Assembly (NCBI GenBank): GCA_017479885.1
Contig: JAFVBR010000042.1
Span: 1-64,000, forward strand
From: Paludibacteraceae bacterium
GTDB taxonomy: Bacteria > Bacteroidota > Bacteroidia > Bacteroidales > Paludibacteraceae
Direction: 5' to 3'
DNA: 64,000 nucleotides
Below are positions 32,270-39,559 of the stretch, piece by piece (position 1 is the stretch's first letter; each line of letters begins with the position of its first letter). Position numbers and translations under genes: made by a program. Below the pieces are notes generated by a model. The model was given only the letters and a program-made list of their open reading frames with translations, was not told the DNA's origin and did no database searches.

Positions 32270-33598
32270 CTAAATAAGTCCTGTCATATATACAGGCAGA
32301 CATTGTATTGCCCCATCTTTCTGATAATCTTTTGTATAAATCAAGTATCTATCGCCCACACGCGAGGAGAACTTTTCACAGAAGGTATCCAACGACTTAT
32401 GCGACTTATACCCCGAGGACTTCACCTCAAGCGGCACAAGTTTACTGCCCCTTGTGAGCAGAAAATCAACCTCATAATTGTGCTTGCTGCTTTCTGTGGG
32501 GAAAGTATAATAATAAAGTTCATTACCCGCTGCCCGCAGCATCTGCGCCACTAAATTCTCATACACATAGCCCATATTTGCCTCTAACTTATCGCCTAAC
32601 AACTTGCTGTATATCACATTTTCAGTAAAATCTTTATCCAAGAATGCAAGCGTTACGAACAGCCCTGTATCTACCAAAAACATCTTGTAGCGGTTGAGAT
32701 CTTTGGTCAAACCAAGCCCCACATTCGGGTCGTTGGCGTGATAAGCAAGCCCAACCACCTGACTATCTTCCATATCTGCAATCACCTCGTCTATGCGCTC
32801 CGTGCGTTTCGATTCCAGTGCGCCGCCCACTTGATAGCGAGAGGCATTGCTTGACAGTTGTCCGGGTATAGCTCTGAACAAACGCGAAGCCCTGCCAAGT
32901 GCATCTATCTTGCGGAAATCATCCTCATATAAAGCAATAATCTCTCGCTTGGTCGTATCTACTGCCTGCATATTGTTGGTAGTGATATATGTATCAACCG
33001 CTTGCGGCATACCGCCTACCAACATATACAGCCGCAAATCACGCATAAGTTTACGGTGTGAACCTTCAAGAGGGCGTTTCATATCCCATATTTTGCGCAA
33101 TATAGTGTAAGTCGTCTCATTGCCCAATGCCCAATAAAACTCCTCTAAATCCATTGGGTACAGCGTAAGGCGCGTTTCTTCAGAGGGTATGACGATGTTT
33201 TGCACATTTTTCTTCAGTGTTAAGAGAGAACCTGTTTCGATGTAATCATATCTGCCGTCCTTCACCAAGTATTTAATTGCCTGTCTTGCAAATGGTTGCA
33301 ACTGCACCTCGTCAAACACTATCACCGACTCACGCTCGTGCAAGGTGATTCCCGTTTCCACTTGCAGGCGCATAAAGAAGAAATCAAGGTCACTCATATC
33401 CTCAAATAAATCGTTGATTTTCTTACTCACATGAGCAAAATCAATGAGGATATAAGTCTTGTATTCTCGCTTTGCGAAATCCTCTGCAAGCGTTGATTTT
33501 CCCACTCGCCTTGCCCCTTTTATTAGCAACGCAGTCCGCCCTTTCCGCTCTTGTTTCCAAGTAAGCATTTTCTCATATAACTTCCGCTTGAATATCAT
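32270..33598 (-). CDS. AAA ATPase with DUF4143 domain
   Basis: The 442-residue protein has Walker A GARRVGKST near residue 30, a Walker B-like VIVFDEVQLQP, and the C-terminal DUF4143 nuclease-like region (GYVYENLVAQMLRA, then EVDFLLTRGSKLVPLEVKSS). The VDFLL...LEVK pattern is a PD-(D/E)XK-like motif. This family is widespread and variable in Bacteroidota; function is not settled. I use the ATG at 33598, consistent with the promoter at 33627. It lies between the end of rarA and a rarA 3' remnant, so it is probably an acquired gene. Confidence 0.85.
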   Translation of the reverse strand: MIFKRKLYEKMLTWKQERKGRTALLIKGARRVGKSTLAEDFAKREYKTYILIDFAHVSKKINDLFEDMSDLDFFFMRLQVETGITLHERESVIVFDEVQLQPFARQAIKYLVKDGRYDYIETGSLLTLKKNVQNIVIPSEETRLTLYPMDLEEFYWALGNETTYTILRKIWDMKRPLEGSHRKLMRDLRLYMLVGGMPQAVDTYITTNNMQAVDTTKREIIALYEDDFRKIDALGRASRLFRAIPGQLSSNASRYQVGGALESKRTERIDEVIADMEDSQVVGLAYHANDPNVGLGLTKDLNRYKMFLVDTGLFVTLAFLDKDFTENVIYSKLLGDKLEANMGYVYENLVAQMLRAAGNELYYYTFPTESSKHNYEVDFLLTRGSKLVPLEVKSSGYKSHKSLDTFCEKFSSRVGDRYLIYTKDYQKDGAIQCLPVYMTGLI

Positions 33599-33626
33599 AT
33601 TATTGTAACTAATTGTTAATCGGCTG

Positions 33627-33657
33627 CAAAGATACAAATGATTCCGAAATCTCACAA
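33627..33657 (-). promoter_or_regulatory. Promoter of the DUF4143 ATPase gene
   Basis: On the minus strand TTG (33657-33655), 20 bases, TATCTTTG (33634-33627), 29 bases before the ATG at 33598. Confidence 0.85.
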
Positions 33658-33815
33658 TCTTTTTCGTAAAAAAATACCATTTCCTCAAAATGTTTCATGC
33701 AGAATAGTACCATTTTCTCAAAATGTTGTAGATAAAAGTGCGTAAATACGCAAAATGTTTTATGTTAAATATGCATAAATACGCAAAAAGTTGAGACAAA
33801 ACCCTGCCTGCGGGC

Positions 33816-33877
33816 TGGTAGGCAGACACTTCTGGGAGGCACAAGGCAACCCTGCCGAGCAGCGCACTGCCGGATTG
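33816..33877 (+). pseudogene. Remnant of a second rarA 3' end
   Basis: The segment from GGTAGGCAGACACTTCTGGG to about 33877 matches rarA at roughly 31850-31912 with a few changes, in the same orientation. It has no reading frame of use. It places a donor-like rarA end on the far side of the ATPase gene. Confidence 0.8.
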
Positions 33878-34010
33878 GACGAGTACAGCAATTAAAAGCC
33901 GAGCGATTTTGTATATGACAGAGATTTTGAAAACACTGCAGGCTATACCGGTTGTTAAAAACACGATAAAGAAGAATTAACTGACTTGGAGAAAATAATT
34001 ATAAGAAACT

Positions 34011-34078
34011 GAAAGTCTCATGAGACTTTCATATTTTCAATACCAAATCAGAGGCTGCCATACAGGCAACCTCTGATT
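34011..34078 (-). terminator. Paired hairpins after the BspA-like gene
   Basis: GAAAGTCTCATGAGACTTTC at 34011-34030 is a perfect palindrome. AATCAGAGG 34046-34054 pairs with CCTCTGATT 34070-34078. A third, GAGACG/CGTCTC, lies near 34097-34119. One or more should end the minus-strand transcript of the BspA-like gene. Confidence 0.65.
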
Positions 34079-34134
34079 GGTAGGGATACGGGTGTGAGAC
34101 GTCATGGTATGGCGTCTCTACAATTGGTCACAGG

Positions 34135-36441
34135 TTATCTCACTTCTGCACCTTGGAGGGTGAAGCGGCGGCCGTCAGGCAGAAGGATGAATACCTTGCC
34201 GTCTTCGATGATTTTGCGGGCATGGCTCATAGACGCAGGGTCATTGGTCTCAAGGTCGTCAAGACCTGTTGTACCGAGGGTGTAGAATGAGCCTGTGTAG
34301 GTTTGGAGAGTCTTTCCAGCAGCATCTTTGGCAGTGAGAGTATAATCATACTGACTGCCACTCTCGAGACCTGTCACGGTGAAGCGGAATCCTGTTGCTT
34401 GAGTCTGCTTGGGAGCAAAATCTGCCTCTTCACCCGAATTCATCTTGGGCGCATGGAAGGCAATACTTTGCAGTTGCCCTTCACCGTTGAATACAAGTGT
34501 GCAAACCTCATCACCGCTCTTGTCTTTGATGACAAGCTCGTAGGAGTCAACATTGGCGACTTGCGGCCATGCGATGTTTGCAGTGTTGTAGTCGGGAGTG
34601 ACTACCACTTTGTCGGTATTGGCAGACTCCGCGCCCATTGGCTGTACGTCAAACTCTCCCCAGTATTCATTTGTCTGATAATTACGCAAACGATTCTCAG
34701 GTACCCATAAAGTTGCCTTGCGGCTGACCGACTCAAATGGATCAAAACCGATGCTTGGAACACGTTTGGCATAGCAATATATATCAGTTATTCTCGAACA
34801 ACCTGAAAAAGCATATTCCCCTATGGATTCTATAGATTCTCCTATTGTCACTATTTCCAATTCTGCACAATTATAGAAAGCGTATGCACTAATATTACTA
34901 ATGGTGTGCGGAATATAAAGATTTACAACCTCTTCTTCATTCAAATAAAGATGCCCCTTATTGTATAGAGGATTGGCAGAAGCATTGCCAAATTCTATAT
35001 TGCACCATGCAGATATGTCAGTAATATTGACGTTTTTTAGACTATTGCATTCATAGAATGACTTACTTCCGATACTTGTTACACTGTTTGGAATAATTAC
35101 ACCAGTCAGACTGCGACAACCTTCGAAAGCAGTACCTGCAATTGCTTTTATGCCACTTGGAATTGTATATACACCTGAATATGATGTTGGCATATAAGCA
35201 AATATACAGGAGTTATATATTGGCTTTGTTAGACCAGAACAACCAGAGAATGCCTTGTTTCCTACACTTGTTACACTATTAGGAATAGTGACGGAAGTAA
35301 GATTGCTGCATGTATAGAAAGCAGAACTGCCTATACTTGTCACATTTTCAGGAATCTTTATTTCTTTTAGTGCTAACATTCCATAACATAAGTAGTCTCC
35401 TATTTGCTTGACGTTATCACCTATAGTAAATGACGTTATCTGTGACCTCAAATTATAAAACGGAGAAGAAGAGTATGAAGAAAAATTGATATTTGCATCC
35501 CAATAAACAGAAGTCAGGTTACTGCAACTTTGGAAAGCAGAACTGCCTATACTTGTCACATTTTCAGGAATCTTTATTTCTTTTAGTGCTGACATTCCAT
35601 AACATAAGTAGTCTCCTATTTGCTTAACGTTATCGCCTATAGTAAATGACGTTATCTGTGACCTCAACTCGTAAAATGGAGAAGAAGACTCAAAAGAAAA
35701 ACTGATATTTGCATCCCAATAAACAGAAGTCAGACTGCTGCAATATTTAAAAGCATATTTATCAATACTTGTCACACCATTGGGGATGTTGACAGAAGTC
35801 AGACTATGGCAACCCCAGAAAGCAGAGCCTCCTATACTTGTCACACTATTAGGAATCTTTATTTCTTTTAGTGCTGACATTTCAAAACATAAGTAGTTCC
35901 CTATTTGCTTAACGTTATCGCCTATAGTAAATGACGTTATCTGTGACCTCACTTGATAAAACGGAGAAGAAGGGTTAAAAGAAAGACTAATATTTGCATC
36001 CCAATAAATAGAAGTCAGGTTACGGCAACCTGTGAAAGCTTCATCGCCAATAAGTGTCACACCATTCGGAATAGTGACACTTGTCAGACTGTTGCAATCC
36101 TCAAAAGCTTTATATCCAATAACTGTTACACTATTTGGAATAGTGACAGATTCGAGATAGTAGCAGCTACGGAAAGCACCATTTCCGATACGCGTCACAC
36201 CATTAGTAATAATAACATGTTTTATCCTGTTTTTTATCCCAGATATCCCCCAAGGTGTTGCAACCTCACTATAAGGATATATGGAAATATAGTCCGTCAT
36301 TTTTCCTGTGCCACTGATAATTAATGTACTATTGTTTTGAAGAGTCCATGTGAGATTATCTCCGCAGGTGCCACTTGTTTGGGCTAAGAGATTAACTGTT
36401 AAAAGCAGCAACGTAGCTGCAAAGAATAATTTTGTTTTCAT
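34135..36441 (-). CDS. BspA-like leucine-rich repeat surface protein
   Basis: The 768-residue protein has a signal peptide (KTKLFFAATLLLLTVNLLAQ) and about twenty BspA-type repeats of the form VTSIGxxAFxxCxxLTSVxIP between 60 and 590. Four longer blocks containing FTIGDNVKQIGDYLCYGMSA and SVYWDANI are nearly identical, which suggests recent internal duplication. A fibronectin-like domain follows near 620-720, and the end (EDGKVFILLPDGRRFTLQGA) resembles the end of the C10 protease at 1985. BspA proteins bind host matrix proteins or cells. It is translationally coupled to the HEPN gene upstream. Confidence 0.9.
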   Translation of the reverse strand: MKTKLFFAATLLLLTVNLLAQTSGTCGDNLTWTLQNNSTLIISGTGKMTDYISIYPYSEVATPWGISGIKNRIKHVIITNGVTRIGNGAFRSCYYLESVTIPNSVTVIGYKAFEDCNSLTSVTIPNGVTLIGDEAFTGCRNLTSIYWDANISLSFNPSSPFYQVRSQITSFTIGDNVKQIGNYLCFEMSALKEIKIPNSVTSIGGSAFWGCHSLTSVNIPNGVTSIDKYAFKYCSSLTSVYWDANISFSFESSSPFYELRSQITSFTIGDNVKQIGDYLCYGMSALKEIKIPENVTSIGSSAFQSCSNLTSVYWDANINFSSYSSSPFYNLRSQITSFTIGDNVKQIGDYLCYGMLALKEIKIPENVTSIGSSAFYTCSNLTSVTIPNSVTSVGNKAFSGCSGLTKPIYNSCIFAYMPTSYSGVYTIPSGIKAIAGTAFEGCRSLTGVIIPNSVTSIGSKSFYECNSLKNVNITDISAWCNIEFGNASANPLYNKGHLYLNEEEVVNLYIPHTISNISAYAFYNCAELEIVTIGESIESIGEYAFSGCSRITDIYCYAKRVPSIGFDPFESVSRKATLWVPENRLRNYQTNEYWGEFDVQPMGAESANTDKVVVTPDYNTANIAWPQVANVDSYELVIKDKSGDEVCTLVFNGEGQLQSIAFHAPKMNSGEEADFAPKQTQATGFRFTVTGLESGSQYDYTLTAKDAAGKTLQTYTGSFYTLGTTGLDDLETNDPASMSHARKIIEDGKVFILLPDGRRFTLQGAEVR

Positions 36442-36998
36442 TGTTGTTTTTTGTTGTTCTCGGTATTGTAGGATATGTAGGCTTCTGCTACATCATTTGC
36501 AAAATTTTGGATATGCACAATATCCATTGTCGCTTTAAAATTTTCTGTTTTACCACGCATATCAGTAAAAATAATGGCAGTGATAGGTTGATCCCCATTT
36601 TCATCGGGGTTAGAACACGATGGTAAAATATTACCATGACATATCGCATTTCGCATATGATATAAGAGGGTTGGCATATCTTTGTAAACAATATCTTTTT
36701 TTCCTTGTACAGACCATGATATCTCAATATTTCCATATTTGCCTACTTCATAGGGATAATTTTGCAATATTTCTCTCAACATATCTAATGCTTTGTTACG
36801 TTTCCTTTTGTTATATTTCATTGTATCTTCATAAACGTAGGAAACAAGACCAAGACAACAATTAATCAGATTAGTGACATCATAGAATTTATCATCTTCT
36901 AAGATTTCACTCGGTTTCTTTTGAATAAGACTAGTAATGTACTTCATGTTACTTTGAGTACGTGCTACAAAATTGTACTCCTCTTTTTTATTTATCAT
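36438..36998 (-). CDS. HEPN domain protein, probable RNase
   Basis: The 186-residue protein contains MRNAICHGNI with the HEPN motif R-x4-H (Arg116, His121), followed by DQPITAIIFTDMRGKTENFK. This resembles the HEPN group typified by plasmid pEK499 protein p136. HEPN proteins are mostly metal-independent RNases used in toxin-antitoxin and anti-phage systems. It has no signal peptide, yet its stop overlaps the start of the secreted BspA-like protein (ATGA), an odd pairing. A likely -7 box is TAACTTTG at 37101-37094 (minus). RNase activity is inferred from the motif. Confidence 0.7.
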   Translation of the reverse strand: MINKKEEYNFVARTQSNMKYITSLIQKKPSEILEDDKFYDVTNLINCCLGLVSYVYEDTMKYNKRKRNKALDMLREILQNYPYEVGKYGNIEISWSVQGKKDIVYKDMPTLLYHMRNAICHGNILPSCSNPDENGDQPITAIIFTDMRGKTENFKATMDIVHIQNFANDVAEAYISYNTENNKKQQ

Positions 36999-37169
36999 AA
37001 CGAATTACCCTTTATTCGTGTCGGGCACAACTTTTAATGGGTTAATATTTAGTACTTTCCTCAAAAAAAATGGTGATAACATTAAACACATCGCAAAGTT
37101 ACGAGATGTTATGTAAATACGAAAGGTGCAAGTGTTGTAGTATTTGCTACGCAAATGTAGTAGAAAGTA

Positions 37170-37376
37170 CTACAGAGCATCAGAAAGATATGAGAAGAAA
37201 TCGTGGTTTAGAATACGAGAGATACGTAGGAGAAGCTTTACGTCAATATTGTCGCGGCGGAAGATGTCATATACATTGGTGCGGTCACAAGGAATTTGGC
37301 GGGCAAGCCATGTGACAGAGCGACCTTGGCGGCGAAGCTCAGACTGGATAATATGACCAATATGTATTTCTTCCAT
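37170..37376 (-). CDS. XRE family small DNA-binding protein
   Basis: The 68-residue protein (MEEIHIGHIIQSELRRQGRS, VTWLARQIPCDRTNVYDIFR, LLLRISRILNHDFF) is a single helix-turn-helix domain of the XRE type common as a stand-alone regulator in Bacteroidales. It may repress phage- or TA-type genes. It lies immediately downstream (minus strand) of structured RNA copy C, whose T-rich end is about 35 bases before its start, so the RNA could control it. Confidence 0.75.
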   Translation of the reverse strand: MEEIHIGHIIQSELRRQGRSVTWLARQIPCDRTNVYDIFRRDNIDVKLLLRISRILNHDFFSYLSDAL

Positions 37377-37410
37377 TGAGTTGTATATAAATAGACAGAC
37401 ATAAAGAAAG

Positions 37411-37625
37411 CGTGGAACTTATGTTGTTTCCATTTGATTCTTCGAGGTCTTCGACTACCTAATTTACTCAAATTTATACACAAAAGCCCACGCTTGTCAC
37501 GTGAGCGGTATAGGCTTCTGCTTGAGTAAATTATAATTCTTTAGAGTTGTCGAAGTTCTGAAGAATCAAGTGTATGGCTTATAACGCTAAAATATTATAT
37601 GTCTTGACGTTTCTTATTTACGTTA
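37411..37625 (-). ncRNA. Structured RNA, copy C of a three-copy family (reverse strand)
   Basis: Reading the minus strand: weak hairpin around 37623-37607, GACATAT (37603-37597), then the long stem: 37569-37560/37443-37434 (10 bp), 37555-37549/37455-37449 (7 bp), 37532-37522/37471-37461 (11 bp), apical 37517-37513/37488-37484 and 37507-37504/37494-37491. AAGCGTGG (37495-37488) can alternatively pair with CCACGCTT (37425-37418), followed by TCTTTAT. Architecture and alternative pairing match copies A and B, but the AATAAGT segment is not obvious and the small second hairpin is weak, so membership is less certain than for A and B. Confidence 0.6.
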
Positions 37626-37672
37626 TTTCATAGGCAAATTATGGTGAATATACATTTATGTTGTTCGGTATT

Positions 37673-37771
37673 TTATAATTCAGACAGGTACTTTGTTATA
37701 TATGGTTGCAGTAAAGGAATGTCCTCGGTAATATGCTCAAGACGCTCCTTATCACGCAGGTTCTCTCTCAT
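37673..37771 (-). pseudogene. Truncated HepT-like gene
   Basis: A 32-codon frame beginning MRENLRDKERLEHITEDIP matches the start of HepT-type HEPN RNases (typically about 110 residues) and then stops. It overlaps the end of the MNT nucleotidyltransferase gene by 20 bases, the normal arrangement of mntA-hepT. The R-x4-6-H active site is missing, so the toxin half of this pair has been lost. Confidence 0.6.
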
Positions 37772-38060
37772 ATATAAGTATTTTGTCTTTTTCTGCAGAA
37801 GGACGGGCAAAGTCCCTCAACCCTGATTCTTCAACTAAATCAACACGACGATTCAATTGTTTGCTCAGCCCGACCATAAGACGTGAGATGGCAAACAACG
37901 AAAGCGAATCATCCGTGTAGTTGACAAGCAGGTCTATATCGCTGTCAGCTGTTTCCTCGCCACGTGAACACGAGCCGAACAGGTACGCCCGCTCAACCGG
38001 CTTATCAGAAAGATATTGCCGGATAACAGGAATCATTTGTTGAACATTCTTGCTTATCAT
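37752..38060 (-). CDS. MNT-type nucleotidyltransferase (MntA-like antitoxin)
   Basis: The 102-residue protein has the minimal nucleotidyltransferase motif GSCSRGEETADSDIDLLV with the catalytic Asp pair in SDIDL. In MntA-HepT systems this enzyme inactivates the HEPN RNase by adding nucleotides to it. Here the HepT partner is truncated, so MntA appears orphaned. I use the ATG at 38060; the earlier ATG at 38090 lies inside the -7 box. Confidence 0.85.
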   Translation of the reverse strand: MISKNVQQMIPVIRQYLSDKPVERAYLFGSCSRGEETADSDIDLLVNYTDDSLSLFAISRLMVGLSKQLNRRVDLVEESGLRDFARPSAEKDKILIYEREPA

Positions 38061-38087
38061 ACTTCCACTTGATTTATTCTCCGCCTG

Positions 38088-38118
38088 CAAAGATACTGCA
38101 AATGTTTCAATTATGCAA
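38088..38118 (-). promoter_or_regulatory. Promoter of the MNT gene
   Basis: On the minus strand TTG (38118-38116), 20 bases, TATCTTTG (38095-38088). This sets the translation start at 38060. Confidence 0.85.
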
Positions 38119-38180
38119 CATTTACAATGATAATATCTTCATAAGGCGCAGGCGGTTGGATCAGGCTGAAGAAATAACAG

Positions 38181-38211
38181 TTGCAAGGTTGGGAAAGTTT
38201 TGCTAACTTTG
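38181..38211 (+). promoter_or_regulatory. hemW promoter
   Basis: TTG 38181-38183, 20 bases, TAACTTTG 38204-38211. The transcript would carry a leader of about 140 bases containing the whole 10-bp tandem array. Confidence 0.85.
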
Positions 38212-38246
38212 CAAGGCGAAAGATGCGGGATGACGTAGGAGACGTG

Positions 38247-38347
38247 GTTTAATATCGTTTAATATTGTTTGACGTGGTTTGACGTGGGTTTGATATGGTT
38301 TGACATAGCTTGACATAGTTTGACATAGTTTGACATAGTTTGACATG
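38247..38347 (+). repeat. Ten tandem 10-bp units in the hemW leader
   Basis: Units of the form GTTTGACATA are repeated ten times (one is 11 bp); the first two read GTTTAATAT(C/T). The array ends eight bases before the hemW ATG, so it occupies the ribosome-binding region. Confidence 0.9.
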
Positions 38348-38355
38348 GTTCTTGT

Positions 38356-39510
38356 ATGGCAGGGATTTATATACATATACCGTTTTGCAAGTCGCGGTGC
38401 AAATATTGTGATTTCTACTCCACGACACTGCTGCAACTGCGGGATGAATATACCGAAGCACTGACAGCCGAACTGGAATGCAGAACAGACTACCTGCACA
38501 AAGACACCCTGTCACAAACCTCAGACCAAGAACCGCAAAACACAAACAGAATAAGCACCATCTACTTCGGCGGAGGCACTCCTTCCCTACTCCGCGCAAG
38601 TCAGATTGAACAGATACTGCAGAAGATACGCGAATTATTTGAAGTAGAGAACGAAGCAGAAATAACCATAGAAGCCAACCCGGGAGACCTCAATGCAGAG
38701 TATCTTCATCAGTTGGTTGAGGCAGGAGTCAACCGCCTGAGCATAGGTATTCAGTCGTTCAACAACGAGTACCTGCGCCTGCTCGGCAGACGGCATACGG
38801 CTCAGGAGGCGAAAGAGGCGGTAAGAGCGGCGCGAGAAGCGGGCTTCGACAATATCAGCATTGATCTGATATACGGAATACCCGGGCAGAGCCTGCAGGA
38901 CTGGCAGGACGAGCTAAGGCAGGCAATCAGTCTCAATATTGAACATATAAGCACCTACTGCCTTACCTATGAGGAGGGAACAGAGATGAGCAGAATGCTG
39001 CAAAAAGGTGAGATAAAGGCAGTGGATGACGACACCGAGAACGAGATGTATGCCACAATGGTCAATATGCTGAAAGATAACGGGTTCGAGCATTACGAAG
39101 TATCAAACTTCGCTCTGCCGGGCTACCGTTCGCAGCACAACAGTTCGTACTGGAACAACACCCCGTACTTGGGAACAGGTGCGGCGGCACACTCATACGA
39201 CGGTGAGGCGAGACAGTGGAACATAAGCGACATACGGGAGTACATCAGGCAGGCAAAGGCACACTGTTTGCAGCCTGAGCGGGAGGTGCTCTCAGAGCGG
39301 GACAAATACAACGAGCGGGTAATGCTCTCGCTGAGAACGGCAGAAGGAACAGACCTCAGCAAACTGACAAATGAAGAACAGACATACTGCCTTCGACAGG
39401 CTCAACCGTACATCGACAACAAACAACTGACATTAGCAGACAACCGCCTTGTTGCCACAATGAGCGGAATAAACATACTGAACCTTATCACTGAAAAGCT
39501 GATGAAATAG
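38356..39510 (+). CDS. hemW: Radical SAM heme chaperone HemW
   Basis: The 384-residue protein starts GIYIHIPFCKSRCKYCDFYS with the CxxxCxxC cluster motif, followed by IYFGGGTPSLL, NRLSIGIQSFNNEYLRLLGR and a HemN-like C-terminal domain (YEVSNFALPGYRSQHNSSYW). HemW carries heme and is often mis-annotated as oxygen-independent coproporphyrinogen oxidase; it lacks the extra N-terminal features of HemN. The repeat-filled leader is unusual. Confidence 0.93.
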   Translation: MAGIYIHIPFCKSRCKYCDFYSTTLLQLRDEYTEALTAELECRTDYLHKDTLSQTSDQEPQNTNRISTIYFGGGTPSLLRASQIEQILQKIRELFEVENEAEITIEANPGDLNAEYLHQLVEAGVNRLSIGIQSFNNEYLRLLGRRHTAQEAKEAVRAAREAGFDNISIDLIYGIPGQSLQDWQDELRQAISLNIEHISTYCLTYEEGTEMSRMLQKGEIKAVDDDTENEMYATMVNMLKDNGFEHYEVSNFALPGYRSQHNSSYWNNTPYLGTGAAAHSYDGEARQWNISDIREYIRQAKAHCLQPEREVLSERDKYNERVMLSLRTAEGTDLSKLTNEEQTYCLRQAQPYIDNKQLTLADNRLVATMSGINILNLITEKLMK

Positions 39511-39559
39511 AAGCAACAACAAAGTAACCCCACTTGACAAACACACTAAACAATATATT

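Noticed and set aside
35330..36010. Repeats in the BspA-like gene as a mobile element
   Set aside because: They are in frame, encode leucine-rich repeats and have no inverted ends.
38247..38347. CRISPR-like array
   Set aside because: Units are 10 bp and contiguous with no spacers, and no cas gene is present.
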